Position numbers and translations under genes: made by a program
From: Rhizobium metallidurans
Lineage (GTDB): Bacteria > Pseudomonadota > Alphaproteobacteria > Rhizobiales > Rhizobiaceae
Reading direction: 5' to 3'
Assembly: GCF_014196505.1 (NCBI RefSeq)
Contig: NZ_JACIDW010000001.1
Coordinates: forward strand, 310,001 to 374,000
Length of the DNA: 64,000 bases
Notes under the pieces: generated by a model
The model's database searches: none
What the model was told of the DNA's origin: nothing
The model's input: only the letters and a program-made list of their open reading frames with translations
Shown here: in pieces, positions 20,449 to 28,460 of the stretch
How positions within the stretch are numbered: position 1 is the stretch's first letter
How the letters are laid out: each line of letters opens with the position of its first letter

Positions 20449-20479
20449 GTCTGGAAAGTCTAGCGATAACTTTCCAGAC
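20449..20479. terminator. hairpin between apnL and the convergent ROK gene
   Basis: A perfect 11-bp inverted repeat (GTCTGGAAAGT / ACTTTCCAGAC) with a 9-nt loop, 6 nt after the apnL stop. No T-tract follows on either strand, so it may protect mRNA 3' ends rather than act as an intrinsic terminator. Confidence 0.55.
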
Positions 20480-20554
20480 CCGACAAACCGGACGACCGGC
20501 GTGAAAGCCGTGTTGCCAGTGCAACCAGCGTCCGCTGAAATCCCGTCCAGGCAA

Positions 20555-21754
20555 TCAGGACGCGGGCGAAACCTCGCTGGTGATGCGTCCGTGTTGCCTG
20601 AGTACGAGCGCCACCGCCCCCATGACCGTGTCGTCGTTGCCGCGGAAGGTACCCACGACGAAGCGAGGCTTGCGCTTTTCCGGCGAATGCGCGGGAGGAG
20701 CGACGGAATGGCGGGCGAAGCTGCGCTCGAGACCATTGATGAAACTCTCGCCCACCTCGGCCAGTTTACCGGCGATGATGAACAGGGGCGGATTGAGGAT
20801 GGTGAAGGCGATCCCCATTCCCCAGCCTGCCATCTCGGCCGCATCATCGACAAGCCGCGCATAGGCGGCCTCGCCATTTCGGGCACGTTCCACGAACTGT
20901 TCTATGCTGATTGTCTCTCCGAAGGATTGCTCGGCATATCTGAGCAGCTGAAACCCGCCGGCGAAAGTCTCCAGACAACCGCGATTGCCGCAGCGACATG
21001 GCGGTCCGCGCGGATCAAGCGACATGTGGCCGAACTCGGCGGCATATCCGTGAGCGCCGCGCTGCACGGTGCCGTCGATGACGATGGCGCCGCCGATGCC
21101 GAGATCGAACTTGAACAGGACGAAATTCGGTTCGCCCACCGCGGCGCCCCACGTCATTTCCGCGAGCGCCCCGCAATGGCTCTCGTTCTCGACATGGATG
21201 GGACAGCCGAGCTGCTCGGAAAATACGGCGGCGATATTGGTCCCGCACCATGTCGGCAGAATGGAGCCGTTGAGAATTTCACCATCGTAGGAGACCGGCG
21301 CGGAAATCGCCAAGCCGACGCCCAGCAGCTCGGACATATCGACACCGAGCAGAGCGCATTGCTCTTCCAGACTGGAGCGCACGCATCTGGCGGCATCTTG
21401 AGGCGTATAGTCCTTGTCCATCGCGAACCAGATGTCGGACAACACGGTGTGGGCGAGGTCGCAGATGGCGATCCGGATTTCGCCGAGCCCAAGGAGCACG
21501 CCGGCGCAACGACCCGCCGCCGGGTTCAGCGACAACAGCTGCGACGGCCGTCCGAAACCGTTGCTCTTGGTATCCATGTCAAGGACGATGCCGCCGTCTT
21601 TCAGCTCCGTGAGAAGCGTGGATACGGTCGATCGCGCGAGCCCCGTCGACTTTACCAGCTGCGTGGCGGTGGCGGACCCGATCGCCGCGATAGCGCGCAC
21701 GATGCGCCCGGCCGGCGAAGCCTGATCCTCGAAAAGTTCCCTGATGCCAACCAT
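20555..21754 (-). CDS. ROK-family transcriptional repressor
   Basis: Regulator of 399 residues. An N-terminal winged helix (IGSATATQLVKSTGLARSTV, then STLLTELKDGG) precedes a ROK sugar-kinase-like domain. The zinc motif is present as CRCGNRGCLET, with the upstream His in YAAEFGHMSLD. The kinase-type glycine loop is weak, as expected for a regulator. GGGAGGAGCG precedes ATG 21754. It is divergent from the CUT1 importer operon and probably represses it until a sugar is bound. A 24-bp imperfect palindrome in the gap is the candidate operator. Confidence 0.88.
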   Translation of the reverse strand: MVGIRELFEDQASPAGRIVRAIAAIGSATATQLVKSTGLARSTVSTLLTELKDGGIVLDMDTKSNGFGRPSQLLSLNPAAGRCAGVLLGLGEIRIAICDLAHTVLSDIWFAMDKDYTPQDAARCVRSSLEEQCALLGVDMSELLGVGLAISAPVSYDGEILNGSILPTWCGTNIAAVFSEQLGCPIHVENESHCGALAEMTWGAAVGEPNFVLFKFDLGIGGAIVIDGTVQRGAHGYAAEFGHMSLDPRGPPCRCGNRGCLETFAGGFQLLRYAEQSFGETISIEQFVERARNGEAAYARLVDDAAEMAGWGMGIAFTILNPPLFIIAGKLAEVGESFINGLERSFARHSVAPPAHSPEKRKPRFVVGTFRGNDDTVMGAVALVLRQHGRITSEVSPAS

Positions 21755-21895
21755 TCATCGCTCCTCCCGGTGCAATAGCACTGACTCGCCGCTTGCTCGC
21801 AACATATTTCTTGGAGGAAACTATTGCGGCCTGTTTCATGAGAAAAATCGTGCAACTTAACCTATTAAGCCGAAACAAAGGAGGAAATGCAATCG

Positions 21896-21919
21896 ACTTT
21901 GTTCGAGCACGAAATAAGT
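21896..21919. promoter_or_regulatory. candidate ROK operator
   Basis: Imperfect palindrome with arms ACTTTGTTCG and CGAAATAAGT around AGCA (8 of 10 arm positions pair). It ends one base before a TTGACA -35-like element at 21921-21926, 68 nt from the binding-protein start. NagC/Mlc-type ROK operators have similar AT-rich arms around a CG-containing centre. Confidence 0.45.
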
Positions 21920-21920
21920 A

Positions 21921-21949
21921 TTGACAGCCGCAGGAATTTTCGGAATTGT
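21921..21949 (+). promoter_or_regulatory. putative promoter of the CUT1 importer operon
   Basis: A perfect -35-like TTGACA, a 17-bp spacer and a poor -10-like AATTGT. Only the -35 is convincing. It lies directly downstream of the palindrome at 21896-21919, which would fit repression by promoter occlusion. Confidence 0.35.
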
Positions 21950-21986
21950 AACCATCAGCGGAGAGGACCGCTCAAGGGAGGGTTTA

Positions 21987-23225
21987 ATGACGATGAAGAC
22001 CACACTTCTGGCTACGCTATCCGTGCTCGCGATCACCGCGACGAGCCTGAAAGCGGAAGACCTGACGCTCTGGACACTCAACTTCGACAACAACGCCGCC
22101 AATGTCGCGCTCAAGAAGGTCGCAACCGACTTCGAGGCCGCCAATCCCGGCACGAAGGTCGAGATCGTTCAGCGCGGCATCGACGAACACAAGACCGCGT
22201 TGCGCGTCGCGGCCGGTTCGAACAAGGGTCCCGACATCTATTTCAGCTGGGCAGGCCTTGGCCTCGGCGGTGAATATGTGAAAGCCGGCCTCTCGGCGCC
22301 GCTCGACAAATACTATACCGAATACAAGTGGAACGATGAGCTTCTGCCCGCGGCCGCGGCCTTCGCCGACCTCTATCCCGGCGGCAAGCAGGGCGTGCCC
22401 TTCACCTTCAAGGGCGAAGCCGTCTACTACAACAAGAAGCTGTTCCAGCAGGCCGGCATCACCGAAGAGCCGAAGACCTATGAAGAGTTTCTCGCCGACG
22501 CTGAGAAGCTGAAGGCAGCCGGCATTCCCGCCTTCACCTTCGGCGGATCGGTCAACTGGCACGTCATGCGCCTGATGGACGTCATCCTGGAAACGAAGTG
22601 CGGCGCCGAAAAGCACGATGCGCTGAAGTCGATGAAGGCCGACTGGTCCACCGAGGCTTGCGCCACCGACGCCTTCACGGAATTCGCGAAGTGGACGAAG
22701 GACTATACGCTGCAGCCTTTCATGGGCATCGACAACAAGCAGTCCTATAGCCTGTTCACGGCGGGACGCGCGGCGATGATGCTGGAAGGCGACTGGCTGG
22801 TCAGCCAGCTGGAAACAAGCGGCGCCAATCTCGACGATTACGGCATGTTCCCGTTCCCGACCAACACGCAGCGGCTCTACGGTTTTGCCGAATACAACTA
22901 CATCAGCACCAAGAGCCCGAATCCCGATCTCGCCGCGAAGTTCCTCGACTACTTCCTTTCGACCAAGGTCCAGCAGGATCTCGTCGGCCAGATCAGCTCG
23001 ACATCGGTCAACAAGAACGTCCAGTATGCCAATCTGAAGCCGCTGGAAGCCGAATGGCTCGACGTCTTCAAGACCTACGGCAAGGTCTACATGAACGGCG
23101 ACCAGGCCTTCCCGCTTGACGTCACGACCGAATATTTCCGCGTGATCAATGACGTCGCCGCCGGCAACACGGCGCCGGCCGATGCAGCCAAGCAGCTGCA
23201 GACGTTCATAGCCGGTCGTACCTAA
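21987..23225 (+). CDS. ABC transporter substrate-binding protein, CUT1 (extracellular solute-binding family 1)
   Basis: Periplasmic oligosaccharide- or glycoside-binding protein of 412 residues. The signal peptide is followed by EDLTLWTLNFDNNAANVALK, typical of UgpB/MalE-like proteins, and LFTAGRAAMMLEGDWLVSQL is the conserved family-1 segment. ATG 21987 follows GGGAGGGTTTA; the open frame upstream reaches only a TTG inside the promoter. It heads an operon with two permeases, a glycoside hydrolase and an ATPase. The adjacent cytoplasmic hydrolase suggests a glycoside ligand, possibly apiose-containing; this is inference. Confidence 0.88.
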   Translation: MTMKTTLLATLSVLAITATSLKAEDLTLWTLNFDNNAANVALKKVATDFEAANPGTKVEIVQRGIDEHKTALRVAAGSNKGPDIYFSWAGLGLGGEYVKAGLSAPLDKYYTEYKWNDELLPAAAAFADLYPGGKQGVPFTFKGEAVYYNKKLFQQAGITEEPKTYEEFLADAEKLKAAGIPAFTFGGSVNWHVMRLMDVILETKCGAEKHDALKSMKADWSTEACATDAFTEFAKWTKDYTLQPFMGIDNKQSYSLFTAGRAAMMLEGDWLVSQLETSGANLDDYGMFPFPTNTQRLYGFAEYNYISTKSPNPDLAAKFLDYFLSTKVQQDLVGQISSTSVNKNVQYANLKPLEAEWLDVFKTYGKVYMNGDQAFPLDVTTEYFRVINDVAAGNTAPADAAKQLQTFIAGRT

Positions 23226-23241
23226 GTCCTCCCGGGACATC

Positions 23242-23269
23242 GGTCGGTCCCCACAATCGGGGACCGACC
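23242..23269 (+). terminator. intercistronic hairpin after the CUT1 binding-protein gene
   Basis: A perfect 11-bp stem (GGTCGGTCCCC / GGGGACCGACC) with a 6-nt loop, 16 nt after the binding-protein stop and with no T-tract. It probably stabilises the binding-protein mRNA relative to the permease part. Confidence 0.6.
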
Positions 23270-23318
23270 ACTCGTCCAATGCCACTCGCCAGACACACGT
23301 CGCGCGGAGCAGATACCC

Positions 23319-24218
23319 ATGTCATTGAAAAACCGAACACATGATCCGCGGTTCCAGGCACTGCTGCTGTTGGCGCCCGCCATGGCGATCTACGCGGTCT
23401 TCGCGGTCTACCCGATGCTGAACGTCGTGGTTCTCAGCTTCCAGAAGTGGAACGGTCTTGATCCGCAGCGCCCATTCGTAGGCCTGGCGAACTACCAGTA
23501 TATCTTCACGCGTGATCCGGTGTTCTGGGTCGCTTTCAAGAACACGGTCATCTGGACCATCATGTCGGTGGTCTTTCCGCCGATGGTCGGCCTGCTGCTG
23601 GCCTTGACGCTCAACCAGAAGATCTTCGGCCGCAATACGTTTCGCGCCATTTTTTATCTTCCTGTCATCATCGCGCCGATCGCGGTCGCGACGATGTGGA
23701 AGTGGATGTACGACCCCTTCTTCGGCCTGTTCAGCCAGCTGATGACCAATATGGGCCTGCAGATGTGGATCAAGGACTGGCTCGGCGACAAGAACATCGC
23801 GCTCTACTCGGTTTTCGTCGCCTATCTCTGGCAGTCCGTCGGCTTTTCAATGGTTCTCTTCCTAGCCGGACTTCAGAACGTATCGCAGACGCTGGTCGAG
23901 GCGGCCCGCATCGACGGCGCCGGCCGCTGGGCGATCTTCAAGCATGTGACCTTCCCGGCGCTTCGCACCACGATGACCATCGTGCTCGTTCTCTCGATCA
24001 TCTCGTCGCTGAAGGCATTCGATATCGTGTACGGCCTGACCGGCGGCGGACCGGCACAATCCACGCAGATGCTGGCGCTCTGGGCCTTCACGCAGGCAAT
24101 GCAGATCTTCGACTTCGGACGCGGCGCCGCCATCTCGGTCGTGCTGCTGCTGATCACCATCGCGATCGTCGTGCCGTACCTGCGCTGGACACAGAAGCAT
24201 GAGGACACCGAACAATGA
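23319..24218 (+). CDS. CUT1 sugar ABC transporter permease 1 (UgpA/MalF-like)
   Basis: Six-helix inner-membrane permease of 299 residues. The EAA loop is LVEAARIDGAGRWAIFKHVT, followed by FPALRTTMTIV, as in MalF/UgpA-type proteins. The N-terminal LLLAPAMAIYAVFAVYPML is the first membrane segment. The gene starts 93 nt after the binding-protein gene, behind the hairpin, and overlaps permease 2 by 4 nt. It forms the channel with permease 2. Confidence 0.92.
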   Translation: MSLKNRTHDPRFQALLLLAPAMAIYAVFAVYPMLNVVVLSFQKWNGLDPQRPFVGLANYQYIFTRDPVFWVAFKNTVIWTIMSVVFPPMVGLLLALTLNQKIFGRNTFRAIFYLPVIIAPIAVATMWKWMYDPFFGLFSQLMTNMGLQMWIKDWLGDKNIALYSVFVAYLWQSVGFSMVLFLAGLQNVSQTLVEAARIDGAGRWAIFKHVTFPALRTTMTIVLVLSIISSLKAFDIVYGLTGGGPAQSTQMLALWAFTQAMQIFDFGRGAAISVVLLLITIAIVVPYLRWTQKHEDTEQ

Positions 24219-25102
24219 CGATGACATCGACAGGACCGATCTCTGCGTCTGAAACCATCGCCGCCACGAACAAGCCGGGCCGTGACCCGGTTCTGATTGG
24301 CCTCTGGATCGCGCTCATCATCGTCGCCTTGATCTGGTTCGCCCCGTTCGTCTTCATCGTCTTCACATCGCTGAAGACGAAGGCGGCGGTGACCAGCACC
24401 GGTGCCTTCATGCCGCCGGTCGAGTTCGCCTTCGAGAACTACAGCAGTGCGTGGAGCCGCGGCAATTTCGCCGAGTCCCTGATGAACAGCGTGATCATCA
24501 CCGTCGTCAAGGTGCCGCTGGGCCTCGCCATCTCGGCGATGGCGGCCTATGCGCTGGCGAAGATCAAGATGAGAATAAGCAAGCTCCTGCTGCTCGTCGT
24601 CGTCTTCGGCACCATGATCCCGTTCCAGGTTATGCTGGCGCCGCTGTTCACGCTGGTCAATTCGTTCGGCCTGATCGACACGTATCCCGGCGTCATCCTG
24701 CCCTACATCGCGTTCGGCGTTCCCTACCAGGTTTTCATCCTGCACGGCTTCTTCAAGGGCCTGCCGAAGGAGCTGTCCGAGGCCGCGCTGATCGACGGCG
24801 CCACCCACTTCACCATCTTCCGGCGCATCTTCCTGCCGGTCTGCCTGCCGGTTCTGGCCGCGCTGCTGATCCTCGATTTCGTCTCCACCTGGAACGAATT
24901 CGCGATGGCGCTCGTCCTTCTCCAGGATCAGCACATGTGGACGCTGCCGCTTGGGCTGATGTCCTTTCAGGGCCAGTTCTCCAGCGACTACGGCCAGTTG
25001 AATGCCGCTATCGTCATGACGGTGCTGCCCGCGACGCTCGTCTATCTCATTTTCCAACGGTACTTCGTCTCCGGCCTCACCTCTGGTGCGGTCAAGGGCT
25101 GA
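24215..25102 (+). CDS. CUT1 sugar ABC transporter permease 2 (UgpE/MalG-like)
   Basis: Inner-membrane permease of 295 residues with the MalG-type EAA loop LSEAALIDGATHFTIFRRIF and the C-terminal FVSGLTSGAVKG ending, which contacts the ATPase. The conserved FVSTWNEFAMALVLL helix is present. The start overlaps permease 1 by 4 nt. It is followed after 36 nt by the glycoside hydrolase gene. Confidence 0.92.
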   Translation: MTMTSTGPISASETIAATNKPGRDPVLIGLWIALIIVALIWFAPFVFIVFTSLKTKAAVTSTGAFMPPVEFAFENYSSAWSRGNFAESLMNSVIITVVKVPLGLAISAMAAYALAKIKMRISKLLLLVVVFGTMIPFQVMLAPLFTLVNSFGLIDTYPGVILPYIAFGVPYQVFILHGFFKGLPKELSEAALIDGATHFTIFRRIFLPVCLPVLAALLILDFVSTWNEFAMALVLLQDQHMWTLPLGLMSFQGQFSSDYGQLNAAIVMTVLPATLVYLIFQRYFVSGLTSGAVKG

Positions 25103-25138
25103 GCGACCGAAATTCAAAGTCTTTCGAGGAGATCCTTC

Positions 25139-26659
25139 ATGTCCATAGCAACAGTCGAAAAATGGGGTGTGTTCGAAGCGGCCTTCAACGGCCCGTCCGG
25201 CGGCAATCCCTATCTCGACGTGAGCCTCGACGCCGTCTTCACCCACAAGAGCCGCGAAGTCCGCGTGCCGGGCTTCTATGATGGCGATGGCGTCTACCGC
25301 GTCCGCTTCATGCCTGATATCGAGGGTGAATGGTCGTTCAAGACGCGCTCGCGGACGGCTGAACTCGACGGCAAGACCGGCGCGTTCGTCGCGACCACGC
25401 CGTCTGCCGGCAACCATGGCCCGGTTCGCGTGCGCAACAAGTTCCATTTCGCCTATGCCGACGGCAAGCCGTTCCTCTCCTTCGGCACGACATGCTACGC
25501 TTGGACGCACCAGCCGCTCGACATGCAGGCGCAGACGCTCGAGACACTGAAGACCGCCGGTTTCAACAAGATCCGCATGGGCGTGTTCCCCAAGGATTAC
25601 CCGTATAATACCAACGAACCGCTTTACCCCTCCTTCGAGAAGGGCGCCGACGGCAAGGAAGATTTCGATCGCCCGAACCCTGTCATGTTCCGCCATTTCG
25701 AACAGCAGGTCGCCGCCCTTTGCGCGCTCGGCATCGAGGCCGACATCATCATGTTCCACCCCTACGATCGCTGGGGTTACGCGGACATGTCGGCCGAGCA
25801 GGACTTCCGCTATGTCGCCTATCTCGCGGCGCGCCTTGCCGCCTATCGTAACGTCTGGTGGGCGCTCGCCAACGAATACGACTTCCTGATCGACACCAAG
25901 CCGGTCGCGCAGTGGGACCGCTATTTCCATATTATTGAGGAAAACGATCCCTACCAGCACCTGAAGTCCATCCATAACGGCGAAGTGTCGATGAACTTCG
26001 ATCACCGTAAGCCATGGGTTACGCATACCTGCATCCAGAATCCCGACGTCAAGCTGACGCAGACCTGGCGCGACGCCTACGGCAAGCCCGTCGTCAACGA
26101 CGAGCCGGAATATGAAGGCAACATCGTTCAGTGCTGGGGCAACCTGACCGCGCAGGAACTGGTGCATCGTTTCTGGATCACCGTAACGCGCGGCGGCTAT
26201 GCCGGACATGGCGAGACCTATTCGCACCCCGACGACCTGATCTGGTGGGCCAAGGGCGGCGAACTGCGCGGCGAAGCGTGGAAGCGCATCGGCTTTTTCC
26301 GCGATCTCTTGGAGCAGGACGTAACACACGGCCTTGACCCAATGGGCGCCGTCGGCGAGTGGCCATGGACCCGCGTTTCCGGCGTGCGCGATGGCGCCAG
26401 CGACCTGCGCTACATCTATCTCGGCGAGCATCAGCCCGTCGTCTGGTCCTCGGGTTTCCCGAAGGATGGCGACAACTACGACGTCGATATCATCGACACG
26501 TGGAACATGACGATCACGCCCGCGAAGAAGGTGGAAGCACCGATCCCGCACCCGACGCGCCACGGCGCGATCGTGCGCGGCGGCAAGGCGGACGCCGCAT
26601 TCGGCGTTGAGCTGCCGGGCAAACCATATCTGGCACTTCGCGTACGCAGCAAGCGTTGA
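25139..26659 (+). CDS. cytoplasmic glycoside hydrolase, DUF5060-DUF4038-like TIM barrel (possible apiosidase)
   Basis: Protein of 506 residues without a signal peptide. Residues 1-95 form a beta-sandwich DUF5060-like domain (VEKWGVFEAAFNGP, VYRVRFMPDIEGEW). Residues 100-400 look like a clan GH-A TIM barrel: WWALANEYDF holds the acid/base candidate E246 after Asn, and VVNDEPEYEG holds the nucleophile candidate E322. A short beta domain ends the chain, as in DUF5605. GH140, the known apiosidase family, is DUF4038-related. The gene lies inside the CUT1 importer operon next to the apiose locus, so cleavage of an imported apioside is a reasonable but unproven role. Confidence 0.75.
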   Translation: MSIATVEKWGVFEAAFNGPSGGNPYLDVSLDAVFTHKSREVRVPGFYDGDGVYRVRFMPDIEGEWSFKTRSRTAELDGKTGAFVATTPSAGNHGPVRVRNKFHFAYADGKPFLSFGTTCYAWTHQPLDMQAQTLETLKTAGFNKIRMGVFPKDYPYNTNEPLYPSFEKGADGKEDFDRPNPVMFRHFEQQVAALCALGIEADIIMFHPYDRWGYADMSAEQDFRYVAYLAARLAAYRNVWWALANEYDFLIDTKPVAQWDRYFHIIEENDPYQHLKSIHNGEVSMNFDHRKPWVTHTCIQNPDVKLTQTWRDAYGKPVVNDEPEYEGNIVQCWGNLTAQELVHRFWITVTRGGYAGHGETYSHPDDLIWWAKGGELRGEAWKRIGFFRDLLEQDVTHGLDPMGAVGEWPWTRVSGVRDGASDLRYIYLGEHQPVVWSSGFPKDGDNYDVDIIDTWNMTITPAKKVEAPIPHPTRHGAIVRGGKADAAFGVELPGKPYLALRVRSKR

Positions 26660-26683
26660 GCAGGTCTCAAAGGGAGGAATTCC

Positions 26684-27748
26684 ATGTCCGGATTGGCCAT
26701 TAGAAACGTCAGGAAGTCCTACGGCGCCGTCGACATCATTCATGGCGTGGACGTCGACATCGCCGATGGCGAGTTCGTCATTCTCGTTGGCCCGTCCGGA
26801 TGCGGAAAGTCGACCCTGCTCAGAATGATCGCCGGGCTGGAGGAGATCACCGGCGGCGAGATTTCGATCGGCGGTCGCGTCGTCAACAATCTGCAGCCCA
26901 AGGATCGCGATATCGCGATGGTGTTCCAGAACTACGCGCTCTATCCGCAGATGACGGTGGCGCAGAACATGGGCTTCGCGCTGGAACTCGCCGGCGCGAA
27001 GAAGGCGGAGATCGACAGGAAGGTCGGCGAGGCCGCAAGGATTCTCGGCCTCCAGCCGCTGCTTGGCCGCAAGCCGGCGCAGCTGTCCGGCGGCCAGCGC
27101 CAGCGCGTTGCCATGGGCCGCGCCATCGTGCGCGATCCGAAGGTGTTCCTCTTCGACGAGCCGCTGTCGAACCTCGACGCCAAGCTGCGCGTCAAGATGC
27201 GCGCGGAAATCAAGGCACTGCATCAGCGCCTGAAGACCACGATCGTCTACGTCACGCACGACCAGATCGAAGCCATGACCATGGCCGACAAGATCGTCGT
27301 GCTGCAGGGCGGCAAGGTCGAGCAGATCGGCACGCCGCTCGAGCTGTACGACCGACCGCGGAATGTCTTCGTCGCCGGCTTCATGGGCTCACCGGCAATG
27401 AACTTCCTCGAAGGCAAGTTGACGGGCGGCGACAAGCCGCGGCTAACGCTGGCATCGGGTCAACAGGTCGAACTCTCGCAAGGTGCTACGAACGCCGATG
27501 GCCGCGACGTCATCGTCGGTATTCGCCCTGAGGACCTTGCGTTCGCGCAAGACGGCGGCGTGCCGGCGACCGTCAGCGTGGTGGAACCGACAGGGTCGGA
27601 GACGCATATCGCGCTCGAGGTCGAAGGCAAGGAGATTACCTGGGTCATGCGTGAGCGCGCAGACCTGACGCCGGGCCAGGTCGTCAGGCTCTCGTTGAGA
27701 TCGCCGAACGTGCATTTCTTCGACAAGGCCACACAGCAGCGCATCTAA
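26684..27748 (+). CDS. CUT1 sugar ABC transporter ATP-binding protein, UgpC/MalK-like
   Basis: Cytoplasmic ATPase of 354 residues. It has Walker A GPSGCGKSTLL, signature LSGGQRQRVAMGRA, Walker B VFLFDEPLSNLDAKLR and H-loop YVTHDQIEAMTMADKI, then MalK-type regulatory OB folds (VIVGIRPEDLAF, MREDRADLTPGQVV-like segments). GGGAGGAATTCC precedes the ATG. It ends the importer operon begun at 21987. Such ATPases are sometimes shared between several CUT1 systems. Confidence 0.92.
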   Translation: MSGLAIRNVRKSYGAVDIIHGVDVDIADGEFVILVGPSGCGKSTLLRMIAGLEEITGGEISIGGRVVNNLQPKDRDIAMVFQNYALYPQMTVAQNMGFALELAGAKKAEIDRKVGEAARILGLQPLLGRKPAQLSGGQRQRVAMGRAIVRDPKVFLFDEPLSNLDAKLRVKMRAEIKALHQRLKTTIVYVTHDQIEAMTMADKIVVLQGGKVEQIGTPLELYDRPRNVFVAGFMGSPAMNFLEGKLTGGDKPRLTLASGQQVELSQGATNADGRDVIVGIRPEDLAFAQDGGVPATVSVVEPTGSETHIALEVEGKEITWVMRERADLTPGQVVRLSLRSPNVHFFDKATQQRI

Positions 27749-27854
27749 ACCGCGACGCAACGAAGCCGATCTTACATCCGGCGACGTCGGGACGGCGGAT
27801 GCAAGCTTTGGCAGGCAGCATTGCCTTCAACACAGCTATTGTCCCCATCGCTTG

Positions 27855-27872
27855 GCTGGTAACCTTACCAGC
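27855..27872. repeat. perfect 18-bp palindrome with 2-nt centre
   Basis: GCTGGTAA, then CC, then TTACCAGC. Flanking CTTGG (27851-27855) and CCAAG (27876-27880) extend the stem with a small bulge. It may be an RNA stem or a protein-binding site; no nearby start codon makes an operator role obvious. Confidence 0.5.
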
Positions 27873-27972
27873 TAACCAAGCAACGTACTTTCAGTTGCAT
27901 GGCAACATGAAGGAATGCCATCAAACGGACAGCGGTCCCAAACACCGTGGTCCGTGGGGTTACGGATCGGTA

Positions 27973-28010
27973 AACCCGTCCCCGCGGGGCGGGGACGGGT
28001 TCTTATTTCC
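27973..28010 (+). terminator. Rho-independent terminator
   Basis: An 11-bp perfect stem (AACCCGTCCCC / GGGGACGGGTT) with a GC-rich 7-nt loop, followed by CTTATTTCC. It is 225 nt downstream of the ATPase stop and would end either that operon or a small RNA in the gap. Confidence 0.7.
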
Positions 28011-28064
28011 AATTCTTCTATTTCGACGCCCGAGGATCGGCCTCCGGCAAACGTCGGCTCAAGA

Positions 28065-28268
28065 CTACGCCTTGCCCTGCGTTTCGGCCCGTTCGGCAAG
28101 CATTCCGGCGCAAAACGCAGCTGTTCCACTTGCGGAAAAGGCATGGGCGCGCTTCTTGGCCGCCGTTTCGAGCAGTTCAGCGAAAACGCCGAGGCTGATC
28201 CGATCGGCCCGCAGCATCTGGCGGATCATCGGATCCCTCAAGACTTCCGACATGGTCATGTCCTGCAT
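28065..28268 (-). CDS. small protein of unknown function
   Basis: A 67-residue soluble, probably helical protein (MQDMTMSEVLRDPMIRQMLR...). The start at ATG 28268 is set by AAAGGAG five nt upstream; the longer open frame to 28475 has no such site and would run into the divergent channel promoter. I do not recognise it by name. No signal peptide or membrane segment is seen. It is divergent from the ion-channel gene. Confidence 0.6.
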   Translation of the reverse strand: MQDMTMSEVLRDPMIRQMLRADRISLGVFAELLETAAKKRAHAFSASGTAAFCAGMLAERAETQGKA

Positions 28269-28460
28269 GGCACACTCCTTTGTTGCAAAGGGGAATACTA
28301 CACCGATGTAACACGCAAATGTCGTCAGCGTGGCAGGATCAAGGCAAGCGACACGCCGTGGTTGCCGATATTCCATGGAAGCGGCCGCGTCGGAGCCGGG
28401 ATTTTGCCCCTGCGGCGGGTTCGCGGTTGAAAAGCTGAAAGCGGTTGATAGTTCTGGCGC

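Larger units (their letters stand above)
27749..28064. other. 316-nt gene-free stretch with candidate structured RNA
   Basis: No convincing coding frame. It holds a perfect 8-bp inverted repeat with a 2-nt loop (27855-27872), extended by CTTGG / CCAAG flanks with a 4-nt bulge, and 100 nt further a strong GC hairpin (27973-28001). The segment 27840-28010 could be a small RNA or a long structured 3' UTR of the importer operon. Confidence 0.4.

Noticed and set aside
23873..27259. A 1128-codon open frame on the minus strand opposite the CUT1 operon.
   Set aside because: It is opposite several well-supported genes with intact domain motifs; its translation has no recognisable domain and odd His/Arg-rich composition. 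It is an antisense shadow of high-GC coding DNA.
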